Assembly: GCF_019956415.1 (NCBI RefSeq)
Contig: NZ_JAHBDK010000016.1
Coordinates: 62,001 to 126,000 of the forward strand
Reading direction: 5' to 3'
DNA length: 64,000 nt
Source of the DNA: Pseudomonas sp. GL-B-19
Lineage (GTDB): Bacteria; Pseudomonadota; Gammaproteobacteria; Pseudomonadales; Pseudomonadaceae
Positions 9,210 to 17,838 of the stretch are shown here, piece after piece (position 1 is the stretch's first letter; each line of letters opens with the position of its first letter). The notes beneath the pieces were generated by a model that was not told the origin of the DNA, ran no database searches, and was given only the letters and a program-made list of their open reading frames with translations. The translations under genes were made by a program, and so were the position numbers.

Positions 9210-9950
9210 TCAACCCTTCACGTCGAGTTTTTTGCTGCTTGCACCTTCCACCAGCGTGAACTGGTAGTGGCGGCCGGCCTGTTTTTCGAAGGTAAACGTG
9301 CGGCCGGCGAGAATGTGATGCTTGGTGGTCGGCTGGCAGTCATGCTCGTTTTTAACCGAGCAATCCTTGAACTCATCGATCACCACGACCGTGTTGCCGT
9401 TGTTGCGGATCCGGTAAGTGCCCGCGCCGTTTTCAATCGCGCTGTCAAAGCGTGTCTGCTTGGGTCGTACGAAAAAAACCGCGCCGTAACCCGCCAGTAC
9501 ATTGACCCCGGCGGAGAGGGTTTTCTTGTAGTCCTCGCGCTCTTCGCTGGAGACGGCGAACTCGTCTTCTTTCTCGGGCACCACCGGTACAAAACGCACG
9601 CGGAAATAGCGCTCTTTGTCGCGCTCCCCCATGAACAACAATCGCGTGCCCTGCATGCCATTGGCCGGGACGATCAGTCGAGCCGGGCTGGCCATCAAGC
9701 CATCGCGGGCGCTGCCATCGGTCTGGGTCTTGAGCGGCACTTCCTGTGATTTGCCGTCGGCGTCATAGAGGATCTCGAGAATGTTGACCTTCACAAATGC
9801 CGTGCTGTCGCCGCCATTGAAAACCCGTTTCAAAAAGGTACTTTTGTCGCCGTCCAGATAGTCGTACACGGTGCCGATATTGATGCTCGGTGTTGCCTGC
9901 GTTGCCTGGGTAAACAAACACAAACCAAATACTGCCAACAGACGTTTCAT
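9210..9950 (-). CDS. Periplasmic fimbrial chaperone, CS1/alpha type
   Basis: A 246-residue protein with a signal peptide (LLAVFGLCLFTQATQA) and the two-domain immunoglobulin-like layout of pilus chaperones. The N-terminal domain ends in the conserved segment ANGMQGTRLLFMGERDKERYFRVRFVPV, which corresponds to the strand that donates residues to subunits. In alpha/CS1 systems the chaperone (CooB/CfaA type) keeps pilins soluble in the periplasm and delivers them to the usher. A good ribosome site (GAGGTAAGGG) precedes the ATG. It sits between usher and second pilin, as expected for an assembly operon. Confidence 0.82.
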   Translation of the reverse strand: MKRLLAVFGLCLFTQATQATPSINIGTVYDYLDGDKSTFLKRVFNGGDSTAFVKVNILEILYDADGKSQEVPLKTQTDGSARDGLMASPARLIVPANGMQGTRLLFMGERDKERYFRVRFVPVVPEKEDEFAVSSEEREDYKKTLSAGVNVLAGYGAVFFVRPKQTRFDSAIENGAGTYRIRNNGNTVVVIDEFKDCSVKNEHDCQPTTKHHILAGRTFTFEKQAGRHYQFTLVEGASSKKLDVKG

Positions 9951-9990
9951 CGTCCCTTACCTCGTTGATTAATCACGTTCTGCCGGGCCA

Positions 9991-12513
9991 TCAACCCGCC
10001 GTTCGAGCCATAAAAGTTGCATCTGCCAAGGTGTCCGGCGTGCAGCGCAAATCACCGATCATCAACACGTTGTTTTCTGTGCGCCCACTGCTCGTATCGA
10101 GGCGGAATTGACACAGCAATTGATCACCGTGGCGCACTTCCAGGGTCGGTGAGCCGGCATTCATTTCCATCGAGAAGAAACCGTCCACTTCACTCACACC
10201 GCGACTGGCATGGTTGATGACGTGGTGGCCCTTGAGCGGGTTGCCCTGGGGGTCGATCAGGCGACCGAGTACGGTGAGGGTTCGCATGACCTTGATCTGG
10301 CGATAGCCCACGCCGCCCTTGTTCAGGTGATAGCTGGAGCGGGCCGGCTGAATCGTCGCGGCGGGCACATGGTTGCCCTCGAAATCGAAACTGACCGAGC
10401 TGCTTTTGTAGGCGGTGATCGGCACAAAATTGCGCCCGGGTTTGAGTACCGTGCTGCTACCGCTCAAATCGTCGGCGCGCAGGGCGATATCTGTGATGTC
10501 CGATTCGACATCGATAATCATGCCCGCACCGTTGCGGTGGTACTGGCTGGTCACGACCATTTTCTGGCCGCCAACGGCCACGGTGCTGTCCAGGTTCAGG
10601 CCACCGGTGAAGTCATTGTTGAACGACGAGCGCTGGACAAAACCGTCGCCGTTGACCAGGTCCGTTTGCATCGTCCCCATTGCGTTCAAGCCCACGCCGT
10701 AGGTGTCGGTGAGGACCGTGGCCGAGACACTTTGCAGCAGGTGATCCTGCAGGTCTTTGCGGTAGGAGATCGAGGCATTGTTATCCCGACCGCCCTCGCG
10801 TGCGGTGCGTGAGCCGATGCTGCCGGAAAGCTGTTCACCGGGGCCGCCCAAGGCAATGTTGACGCTCAGGTCGACACCACGGTTGCGCTCGTCATCTGAA
10901 CTGATACTGCCCGGCCGATCGAACAGGGACAGCCGCCAGTTGGCATCGCTGCCAAACAGTCGGGTGCGCTGGGTCCACCCTAGATCCACACCCGTGCCAT
11001 TGGTGTTGCCCTCACTGTGGGATACCCGCGCATTGACCGAGCTTTTACTGGTCAATCGATGGTTGATCGACAACGAAGAGTTGCTGGTTTGCCCGATAAA
11101 CACGTTTGGCTGCCGCACCCGCGTGCCATCGGGCAGGGTGTCATACAGCTTTGTGGTGTCGAGCCAGCTGCGGTTATAGCTGGCGACGAGGCTGCCGCTG
11201 CCATAGGAGTAGAGCCCCTGCACGTCAAGGCCGGTGCCGTAATTTTCGGTCTCGTAGACGCTGGCATACAGGCTGGCGTTATTGACGATCGACCAATCGA
11301 CCGACGTGCCGTATTGCAAGTTGTCGCGCACTTGACGAGCGCTCAGGCCGAGGATCACCCGAGGATGCAGCAGGTAGTTGAACGCGGCGCCAGAGGTCAT
11401 GTCGCCATCGTCCTGCTGGTCCCAGTTGCTGAGCACTTTCGATTCACGGCCGGCGAAGAGGTTGTAGCGCCAGCGTTCGTCATGGTTACGCCAATTGTTC
11501 GGCTTGTAGATCAGTTCCTGGGTGCTGGAGGTGATTTGGCCGTCTTCGATCAGCCGCACTTCCACTTCATAGATGCCACCCGGCAGCGGACGTGTATCGA
11601 GGGTTTGCAAACCGGCGGGCACGGCCTGGGTATTGATCATCAAACCGTCGCGATAGATTTCCACCGACCCTTGCCGATTGGCAGTGACATAAATCGGATA
11701 AACAGCCGGCTTCGGGTTATTCAGCGCCAGACTGTCGGAGCTGCCATACATCACGCCCAGTGCCGTGTCGGGGCTGGTGCCGAAGGTATTCGGCTGCCGG
11801 GTCAGGCCTTCGGACGAGGGCGTGAACAGGCCCAGGCGCAGAAAGTTGCCTTCCAGTTCACGTTGGGTAAACAGCTCATTCACAGCGTGGTAGAGCGTGT
11901 TATCCAGGCCGCCCAGCCGGGACCACTGAACATTGACCGCTTGGGTCCAGTTACCCAGGCTGCTGCTGGCTTCCAGACCGTAGCGCCCGCCAAGGTCCTG
12001 GCCCTGGCCGCCATTGAGGTTCAACTGGTTGCGCACGATCAATCCGGTGCTGCCACCTTCGGGCAACGTGTAGTAACGCTGTGCTTGATCATCACGTTCG
12101 GCGTTTTCCGTGACAATCGACACCAGCGAGTTTTCAAGACTGTAATGCACCGCCAGAAGTTGCTCAGGGCACTTGGCCTCGCAGCTGCCCAACGCCACAC
12201 CTTGTTTCAGCCAGGTCGACCAGCTGTCGCGCTCGCTGGGCTTGATCGTACTGTCACTGACGTCAGCGAATTCAACTAAGGTGATGCGGTCATCGCGAGA
12301 TAACACCACCATCGCCTCACCGAGAAATTGTTGGTCAAGTTCCACGCGCACCGCCAGCGGCACATCAAAGAAGTGCTCTTCAAACTCGGCCGGCAACCCC
12401 TTGGCCTGCGCCAGCAGACTTCGAGGTGTAGTGCCGTTATCCGCTGGCGCGGCGATTGCAGTTGCGCAGAAAAAAAGGGCAAGCGCCGCCGCGATGGGAG
12501 TCATCGGGAACAT
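9991..12513 (-). CDS. Outer-membrane usher, CS1/alpha fimbrial type (TcfC/CooC-like)
   Basis: At 840 residues it has the usual length of CS1 ushers. The N-terminus has a signal peptide (AAALALFFCATAIAAPA). The middle contains the alternating strand pattern of a large outer-membrane barrel, with GIYEVEVRLIEDGQ resembling the plug or E-set region, and the C-terminus has carbohydrate-binding-like beta domains (VLGRLIDPQGNPLKGHHV). The usher recruits chaperone-subunit complexes and extrudes the pilus. It stands between the first pilin (110 bp upstream) and the chaperone. Neither ATG 12513 nor ATG 12504 has a strong ribosome site; I kept the longer form. Confidence 0.85.
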   Translation of the reverse strand: MFPMTPIAAALALFFCATAIAAPADNGTTPRSLLAQAKGLPAEFEEHFFDVPLAVRVELDQQFLGEAMVVLSRDDRITLVEFADVSDSTIKPSERDSWSTWLKQGVALGSCEAKCPEQLLAVHYSLENSLVSIVTENAERDDQAQRYYTLPEGGSTGLIVRNQLNLNGGQGQDLGGRYGLEASSSLGNWTQAVNVQWSRLGGLDNTLYHAVNELFTQRELEGNFLRLGLFTPSSEGLTRQPNTFGTSPDTALGVMYGSSDSLALNNPKPAVYPIYVTANRQGSVEIYRDGLMINTQAVPAGLQTLDTRPLPGGIYEVEVRLIEDGQITSSTQELIYKPNNWRNHDERWRYNLFAGRESKVLSNWDQQDDGDMTSGAAFNYLLHPRVILGLSARQVRDNLQYGTSVDWSIVNNASLYASVYETENYGTGLDVQGLYSYGSGSLVASYNRSWLDTTKLYDTLPDGTRVRQPNVFIGQTSNSSLSINHRLTSKSSVNARVSHSEGNTNGTGVDLGWTQRTRLFGSDANWRLSLFDRPGSISSDDERNRGVDLSVNIALGGPGEQLSGSIGSRTAREGGRDNNASISYRKDLQDHLLQSVSATVLTDTYGVGLNAMGTMQTDLVNGDGFVQRSSFNNDFTGGLNLDSTVAVGGQKMVVTSQYHRNGAGMIIDVESDITDIALRADDLSGSSTVLKPGRNFVPITAYKSSSVSFDFEGNHVPAATIQPARSSYHLNKGGVGYRQIKVMRTLTVLGRLIDPQGNPLKGHHVINHASRGVSEVDGFFSMEMNAGSPTLEVRHGDQLLCQFRLDTSSGRTENNVLMIGDLRCTPDTLADATFMARTAG

Positions 12514-12622
12514 GAACGAGATACTCTGAAGATAAGTACGTTAAAACCCGATCGACAGGCAGTGACTACCCATCGACCGGTCGGCGTTGACGAATAAGGA
12601 CAAGCCTTAATTCATAACCGTA

Positions 12623-13111
12623 TTACTGGACGCGCGGGATGGCATCGAAGACCACGACCGGATTGGCCGTGTAAACACCCGTCTGAGCGGCGGTCGGTTT
12701 GGCAGCGGCAATTACCAGATCAGCTCGCATGCCCCCGTTGGACTCGGTATCGCCGACCACTTCTTGAGACACACCGGTCAAGGTTACGCCGTTGAAGGAG
12801 TAGGTCAGCGCGATGTTGTTGGCACCGTTGAACAGGGGTTGCGGACCACCTTCTACATAAGCATTGACCGAACCGTTAGTGTGGCGGATATCGTAAGTCG
12901 CACGCAGCGGGTTCAAGGTACCGGCCACCAGGTTGTAGGCCATTTTTTCATCTTTACCGAAGTCAGGATCCACCGGTTGGGCGTGAAATACCTGGGTTGG
13001 GATAGTGGCGCTGATATTGATGGTCGTGCGCGCTTCTTCCGCAGCGAACGCCAGCGAAGAGCTGAGGGCCAGGAGAGTCATCGGAACGGAGATTGCAAAC
13101 TTCTTGAACAT
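12623..13111 (-). CDS. CS1-type fimbrial major subunit
   Basis: A 162-residue pilin, first gene of the fimbrial operon. The signal peptide ends in LALSSSLAFA. The mature protein shows the CS1 pilin pattern: ARTTINISATIPTQVFHAQPVDPDFG, then YNLVAGTLNPLRATYDIRHTNGSVNAYVEG, and C-terminal TGVYTANPVVVFDAIP. In CS1 assembly the free N-terminal strand of one subunit fills the groove of the next. First position, typical length and absence of cysteines support the major shaft role. Upstream is a long AT-rich leader with a hairpin, suggesting control at the start of the operon. Confidence 0.85.
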   Translation of the reverse strand: MFKKFAISVPMTLLALSSSLAFAAEEARTTINISATIPTQVFHAQPVDPDFGKDEKMAYNLVAGTLNPLRATYDIRHTNGSVNAYVEGGPQPLFNGANNIALTYSFNGVTLTGVSQEVVGDTESNGGMRADLVIAAAKPTAAQTGVYTANPVVVFDAIPRVQ

Positions 13112-13146
13112 TGTTGAGTACCTGTCTTTTCAAAGGATTGGGCGCA

Positions 13147-13204
13147 GAAAGTTAGAACAAGCGAATGCCATACCGTGAAGTAATGGTGAATTCGCTTAAC
13201 TTTC
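13147..13204. promoter_or_regulatory. Inverted repeat in the fimbrial operon leader
   Basis: GAAAGTTA (13147-13154) pairs with TAACTTTC (13197-13204), and inside it AGCGAAT pairs with ATTCGCT, so a bulged hairpin can form 36 bases before the major pilin ATG on the minus strand. No T-run follows, so it is not a simple terminator. It could be an operator or an RNA stem protecting the pilin mRNA. Confidence 0.45.
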
Positions 13205-13573
13205 GACGCCGGAGAATGATCGGCCAATCGCTCGAGAAAGTAAGTACGTAAGTTCCGAAGCACATGTAGTAACAATGACTTTCGAACAGCAGGAAAATAG
13301 ACAGAAAAGCCCTGATTACGCTGTATAGCCCTCAGATAAATACTACACACAGTTCTAGCTAAAAAGACACACAGACGACAAGCCATCAACTTTCCGTAAG
13401 ATCAATACTACTAACACACTCAAAGCCCCGTGATAAGTAGAGGAACTTATAGAATTAGTTTTATTACTCTAAAAAAGTGACTTTCTTATCCGTCCAATCC
13501 TCACGTGCTGATTCCCTTCAGGCCCTCCTCGACCCTCGACCCTCGACCGTTCGTCAAGCCCCCTTGCTTTCGC
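13205..13573. other. AT-rich intergenic region between the fimbrial operon and padR
   Basis: This stretch has no plausible gene; short frames here lack ribosome sites. It is clearly richer in A and T than its surroundings (for example 13381-13490), like regions silenced by MvaT/MvaU-type proteins in Pseudomonas. It must contain the promoter of the fimbrial operon, but I cannot pick a convincing -35/-10 pair. Confidence 0.4.
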
Positions 13574-13591
13574 CTTAAGATATATCTTAAG
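13574..13591. promoter_or_regulatory. 18-bp perfect palindrome, probable PadR operator
   Basis: CTTAAGATATATCTTAAG is a perfect palindrome ending 32 bp before the padR ATG. PadR-family repressors bind such AT-rich dyads in their own promoters, and the site resembles the TATATCT-type dyad of the Escherichia coli yqjH-yqjI region. Autoregulation is inferred. Confidence 0.65.
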
Positions 13592-13623
13592 TTGTATCTA
13601 AACGCGACAAGAGAAGACACAAA

Positions 13624-14202
13624 ATGAGAGACCATCATTCCCATCGAGAGCACAGCGACAACCGCGACGGCGTCGAAAAACGCCCAAGCCCCGGCCGTGA
13701 ACGCGGCGGACGCGGACCACGAGTGTTCGCCCCCGGCGACCTGAAACTGCTGCTGTTGGCGCTGATCGCCGAGCAGCCCTGCCATGGCTATGACCTGATT
13801 CGCCAGATCGAAAGCATGTTCGACGGCGCGTACAGCCCCAGCCCCGGCGTGATCTACCCGACCCTGACCTTTCTTGAAGAAAGCGAAATGATTTCGGGCG
13901 ACGCCGAGGGCGGCAAAAAACGCTACAACGTCACCGACGCTGGGCGCTTATCACTGACCGATCAAGCCATTGCGCTAGACGGTGTGCGCTTGCGCATCGA
14001 GGTCAGCAAGCGATCGCTACGCGGTCATGACCGTCCGGCGGAGATCCACGAGGCGGTGCACAACTTGCGTTACGCCTTGCAGATGCATCATGGGCGCTGG
14101 AGCCCGGAAGAAATCCTGCGGGTGCGCGACCTGCTTAACAACACTGCCAAAGCCATTGTTGACGGCCCTGCCATTCAACCTTTTCAGGAGAAAGCCGAAT
14201 GA
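13624..14202 (+). CDS. PadR-family regulator with His-rich N-terminus (YqjI-like)
   Basis: A 192-residue protein. Residues about 37-120 form the PadR winged helix (LLLLALIAEQPCHGYDLIRQIES, SPGVIYPTLTFLEESEMI, KRYNVTDAGR); the C-terminal part is helical for dimerisation. The first 22 residues carry five histidines (DHHSHREH), as in E. coli YqjI, a nickel-responsive PadR repressor of the ferric reductase gene yqjH. The neighbour here is of the same family as YqjH and the two genes overlap by 4 bp, so this protein probably represses its own operon through the palindrome at 13574-13591. The metal it senses is inferred by analogy only. Confidence 0.85.
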   Translation: MRDHHSHREHSDNRDGVEKRPSPGRERGGRGPRVFAPGDLKLLLLALIAEQPCHGYDLIRQIESMFDGAYSPSPGVIYPTLTFLEESEMISGDAEGGKKRYNVTDAGRLSLTDQAIALDGVRLRIEVSKRSLRGHDRPAEIHEAVHNLRYALQMHHGRWSPEEILRVRDLLNNTAKAIVDGPAIQPFQEKAE

Positions 14203-14984
14203 CTGAAGTGATCGTGCAATCCATCCACCGTGTCATGCATGAGATCAAACGCCGGCGCCTGGAAGTGTTGCGCGTGGTCGACCTGACGCCGCGTATGCGC
14301 CGGATCACCTTGGGCGGGCCGGAATTGGCTGGCTTCGTCAGCCTCGGCACCGACGACCACGTCAAACTGCTGTTCCCGCAAAATGCGGCGGAACAAGCGG
14401 CGCTGGAAACCCTGGTGCTCGGCGGGGGCAAAAACAACGGGCCGATGCCGGCGATGCGTGACTACACGCCACGTCGCTATGACCTTGACACCCTGGAACT
14501 GGACATTGATTTCGTGTTGCACGGCGACGGCCCTGCCTCGACCTGGGCCGAGCAAGCCAGGCCCGGCCAGTTCCTGCACATCGGCGGGCCACGCGGCTCG
14601 ATGATCGTGCCGGACATGTTTGATAGCTACCTGCTGATCGGCGACGAAACCGCCCTGCCCGCCATCGCCCGTCGACTTGAAGGCCTCGCGGCCAATCGCC
14701 GTGCGCTGGTGATTGTGGAAGTGGAGAACGGCGCCGAACAGCAGCGCCTGGAAAGCGCCGCACAGGTCGATGTGATCTGGGTACTGCGCGAAGGGGGCAA
14801 AGACAATCTGCTGACCACCGTCAAGCAACTGCAAATGCCGAGCGGCAGTCTGTACGCGTGGATAGCGACCGAGAGCAAGGTGTCGCGGCAGATCCGTCGG
14901 GTATTGCTCGATGAGCACGGCCTGAATGAGCAGTTCGTCAAAGCCGTCGGCTATTGGCGGCTGGATGACAGCGAAGAGGAGTGA
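14199..14984 (+). CDS. Siderophore-interacting protein, NAD(P)H-dependent ferric reductase
   Basis: A 261-residue cytoplasmic flavoprotein of the SIP/YqjH/ViuB family. The N-terminal half binds FAD (PRMRRITLGGPELAGF, then RDYTPRRYD, the R-x-Y-T/S flavin motif); the C-terminal half binds nicotinamide (SYLLIGDETALPAIARRLE). The family reduces ferric siderophores to release iron. The ATG overlaps the padR stop in ATGA, so translation is coupled to the regulator. A REP doublet follows the stop. Length and motifs match the family well. Confidence 0.88.
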   Translation: MTEVIVQSIHRVMHEIKRRRLEVLRVVDLTPRMRRITLGGPELAGFVSLGTDDHVKLLFPQNAAEQAALETLVLGGGKNNGPMPAMRDYTPRRYDLDTLELDIDFVLHGDGPASTWAEQARPGQFLHIGGPRGSMIVPDMFDSYLLIGDETALPAIARRLEGLAANRRALVIVEVENGAEQQRLESAAQVDVIWVLREGGKDNLLTTVKQLQMPSGSLYAWIATESKVSRQIRRVLLDEHGLNEQFVKAVGYWRLDDSEEE

Positions 14985-15001
14985 CAGGCTCCAAGGCCCC
15001 T

Positions 15002-15063
15002 TCGCGAGCAGGCTCGCTCCCACAGTTGATCGCGGTCTAATGTGGGAGCGAGCCTGCTCGCGA
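15002..15063. repeat. REP doublet
   Basis: Perfect 23-nt inverted arms (15002-15024 and 15041-15063) with the core GCGAGCAGGCTCGCTCCC, separating two convergent genes. Confidence 0.9.
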
Positions 15064-15080
15064 TGACGATAGCTCAGCCG

Positions 15081-15737
15081 CTACAAACCTGAAGTATTTA
15101 CACGACGCCCAAGCCACTGATCCAGCCCGATAAACACAAGAGCAATGAGAATAAACCCCGCCAACAATCCCCCCGCATTCACAAACACCTGTGGATAACC
15201 CAACTTGTCGACATCCACAAACGGATAGGGATAAACCGCCAGCACATGCCCGCGCCATAACACAAACGCGAAGTACACCAGCGGATAAATGACCCACAGA
15301 CCAATGTGCCGCAGCCGTAACGTGCCTTTGGGCACACACACCCACCAATACGCCAGAAACAGCAGCGGCGTGATGTCGTGCATCAGTTCATCAGCCAGAA
15401 ACTGCCAGCCTTCGGGATGCCATAAATGTCGCAACAAAACGCTGTACGCCAACCCCACCACGGCGATGCTCACGGCTATCGCGCTACTGACCCACGGCTG
15501 TAAAAACCAGCGTCGCATCGCTGACTCGCGGGACGTCCACTCACAGGTCAATACCGTCGCCACCAGCGTGTTACTCAGCACCGTGAAGTAGCTGAAAAAG
15601 CTCACCAGCCCACCTATCAGACTGGCTTCCAGACTCCAGCGCGAATAGAGAATCAGGTACAGCTGAATGGCCAGTCCCATCCAGCCCAGTAGCGCCGCAA
15701 CGGCAACAAAACGACGCCTCGCAGCCGAACCCGACAT
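15081..15737 (-). CDS. Pr6Pr-family integral membrane protein
   Basis: A 218-residue hydrophobic protein with about six membrane spans (for example FVAVAALLGWMGLAIQLYLIL, FFSYFTVLSNTLVATVL, SAIAVSIAVVGLAYSVLL, LLAGFILIALVFIGL). The segment FTVLSNTL, the interhelical H-D-I-T-P motif (ELMHDITPLLFLAYW) and Y-P-F-V-D match the Pr6Pr/FAR-17a-like family, whose function in bacteria is unknown. I set the start at ATG 15737, two bases beyond the stop of the upstream VF530 gene; the longer frame would overlap that gene by more than 60 bp. Confidence 0.72.
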   Translation of the reverse strand: MSGSAARRRFVAVAALLGWMGLAIQLYLILYSRWSLEASLIGGLVSFFSYFTVLSNTLVATVLTCEWTSRESAMRRWFLQPWVSSAIAVSIAVVGLAYSVLLRHLWHPEGWQFLADELMHDITPLLFLAYWWVCVPKGTLRLRHIGLWVIYPLVYFAFVLWRGHVLAVYPYPFVDVDKLGYPQVFVNAGGLLAGFILIALVFIGLDQWLGRRVNTSGL

Positions 15738-15739
15738 GC

Positions 15740-15970
15740 TCAGACCGGTCGCTTGGTGCGCATCAATTTGATGTACAAGCGCTCGACCTTTTCCCGGGCC
15801 CACGGGGTTTTACGCAGGAACGTCAGGCTCGACTTGATGCTCGGGTCGCTCTTGAAGCAGCGGATATCAATGCGCTCGGCCAGCCCCGACCATTCGTAAT
15901 GTTCAACCAGGGCGTTGAGGATCTGCTCCAGCGTCACGCCATGCAGCGGGTTGTTGTTCTGTTCGGTCAT
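15740..15970 (-). CDS. VF530-family (DUF2132) small DNA-binding-like protein
   Basis: A 76-residue soluble protein matching the VF530/DUF2132 pattern: [19 protein letters not shown], then [34 protein letters not shown]. The family has a helical fold, and DNA binding was proposed from structure; its cellular role is unknown. It is the first gene of a probable two-gene minus-strand unit with the Pr6Pr membrane protein immediately downstream. Confidence 0.85.
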   Translation of the reverse strand: MTEQNNNPLHGVTLEQILNALVEHYEWSGLAERIDIRCFKSDPSIKSSLTFLRKTPWAREKVERLYIKLMRTKRPV

Positions 15971-16254
15971 GCAGGGCCTTCGAGCGATGTAAGGAGTGGG
16001 AAGCCGCGCACCTTAGCCGAGGGTGTGATCGGGTGGAAGCGCTCTGTGCGCTATCTCTTACTGTAGGTGACCTTGATAAGACTGCCGCCCGACACTGTTA
16101 CCGAATCTGAAATGATCCATGTCAGTAAAAGCCCTTTCTCTATTTGTAACAGAACATTATCCTTGCGCCCGCCAAGCTGAAACGCTTCCGCACACTGCTT
16201 TACGCCTGCTGCAATCCGTTTATTTCCTGGAAAAAGACCCCGAATTTCTTCTCT

Positions 16255-17637
16255 ATGCCTTATTTTCAAACTTCGCGAGACAGCGCTGTCTGCACGACTA
16301 TTACCAGCCGAAAAGCCCTGAACCTGATCGGTGGGCTCACCGCGGTGGGCCTTGCCACCTGCACCCAGGCGGCTCCCGCCTTCGATAGCGATTCACCATG
16401 GATGCTCGGCGACTGGAACGGTACTCGCACCGAACTTTCGGAAAAAGGCTACGACTTCAACGTCGATTACACCGGCGAAACGGGCAGCAATCTGCACGGC
16501 GGCTACGACCATGACCGCAACGCGCGTTACAGCGACCAGTTCGCCTTCGGCACGCACCTGGACTTGCAGAAAATCCTCGGCTGGGACGACGCCGAATTTC
16601 AGCTGACCCTCACCGAGCGCAATGGCAATAACATCAGCAACGACCGGATCAACGATCCGCGTGTGGGCGGCTTTACCTCGGCTCAGGAAGTCTGGGGGCG
16701 CGGGCAGACCTGGCGCCTGACGCAGATGTGGTATCAGCAGAAATTCTTCGATCAGCAACTCGACATCAAGGTCGGTCGCTTCGGTGAAGGCGAAGACTTC
16801 AACAGCTTCCCCTGCGACTTCCAGAACCTGGCGTTCTGCGGCTCGCAAGTCGGCAACTGGGTCGGTGGCATCTGGTACAACTGGCCCGTCAGCCAGTGGG
16901 CGATGCGCGTCAAATATCACCTCACGCCGCAGTTGTTTGCGCAGGTCGGCGCCTATGAGCAAAACCCATCGAACCTGGATCGCGGCAACGGCTTCAAGCT
17001 CAGCGGCAGCGGCACCCAAGGCGCGATTTTGCCGGTGGAACTGGTGTGGTCGCCGAAGGTTCATGACCTGCCGGGCGAATACCGCGTCGGCTATTACTAC
17101 AGCAGCGCCAATGCCACCGATGTCTACAAGGACAGCAATGGCCAGCCTGCCGCCCTGAGTGGCGAGGCGTATCGCAGTGCATCGAGCAAGCACGGCGAGT
17201 GGCTCGTTATTCAGCAGCAAGTGACCAGCATCGCCAGCGATCACTCCCGTGGTTTGAACGTGTTTGCCAACGCCACGATGCACGACAAGAAGACCAATGC
17301 CATCGACAACTACGTCCAGGCCGGTGTGGTCTACAAAGGCTGGTTCGATGCACGTGCCAAAGACGACATCGGCTTCGCCCTGGCCCGGGTCCACGTCAAC
17401 CCGGCCTATCGCAAAAACGCCGAAGCGACCAATCAAGCGCGCGCCGTTGATAACTACGACGACCCGTCGTTCCTGCCGCCGCAGGACACCGAATACAGCG
17501 CCGAACTCTATTACGGCGTGCACGTCACGAACTGGCTCACCGTACGCCCGAACCTGCAATACATCCGCCACCCCGGTGGCGTGGACCAGGTCGATGACGC
17601 ACTGATTGGCGGGATCAAAATCCAGTCGTCGTTCTAA
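16255..17637 (+). CDS. oprB: Carbohydrate-selective porin OprB
   Basis: A 460-residue outer-membrane barrel of the OprB family. A signal peptide is likely (NLIGGLTAVGLATCTQA, then the mature start APAFDSDSPWMLGDWNGTRTEL). Family hallmarks include the N-terminal WMLGDWNGTR and the central KVGRFGEGEDFNSFPCDFQNLAFCGSQVGNW with its cysteine pair. OprB admits glucose and other sugars. It lies 201 bp upstream of gcd on the same strand, which fits periplasmic glucose oxidation. The chosen ATG has no clear ribosome site and the predicted leader before the hydrophobic core is long (about 23 residues), so the true start could be internal. Confidence 0.88.
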   Translation: MPYFQTSRDSAVCTTITSRKALNLIGGLTAVGLATCTQAAPAFDSDSPWMLGDWNGTRTELSEKGYDFNVDYTGETGSNLHGGYDHDRNARYSDQFAFGTHLDLQKILGWDDAEFQLTLTERNGNNISNDRINDPRVGGFTSAQEVWGRGQTWRLTQMWYQQKFFDQQLDIKVGRFGEGEDFNSFPCDFQNLAFCGSQVGNWVGGIWYNWPVSQWAMRVKYHLTPQLFAQVGAYEQNPSNLDRGNGFKLSGSGTQGAILPVELVWSPKVHDLPGEYRVGYYYSSANATDVYKDSNGQPAALSGEAYRSASSKHGEWLVIQQQVTSIASDHSRGLNVFANATMHDKKTNAIDNYVQAGVVYKGWFDARAKDDIGFALARVHVNPAYRKNAEATNQARAVDNYDDPSFLPPQDTEYSAELYYGVHVTNWLTVRPNLQYIRHPGGVDQVDDALIGGIKIQSSF

Positions 17638-17653
17638 CCGACACCACAAAACC

Positions 17654-17743
17654 TGTAGGAGCTGGCTTGCCAGCGAAGAGGGGGTGTCAGTCGCCATCTA
17701 TGCCAACTGATACGCCCTCTTCGCTGGCAAGCCAGCTCCTACA
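17654..17743. repeat. REP-like inverted repeat, GCTGGCTTGCCAGC variant
   Basis: Perfect 29-nt arms (17654-17682, 17715-17743) of a second REP sequence class, between oprB and gcd. The hairpin could lower read-through or protect the upstream oprB message. Confidence 0.88.
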
Positions 17744-17838
17744 AGGATTGCAGTTTTTATATGAACCATGCCCACGCCAGATCGTCATCTACAGTGAACT
17801 TGCGCGGGACTACTTGAAACGTCACGGAGAACCACACT

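Noticed and set aside
13501..13785. Minus-strand frame of 94 codons over the padR start
   Set aside because: It covers the operator palindrome and the start of padR on the opposite strand and lacks a ribosome site.
15971..16254. Search for a HexR or GltR operator upstream of oprB
   Set aside because: TTGTAACAGAACA is only a partial match to the HexR dyad and has the wrong spacing; nothing else convincing.
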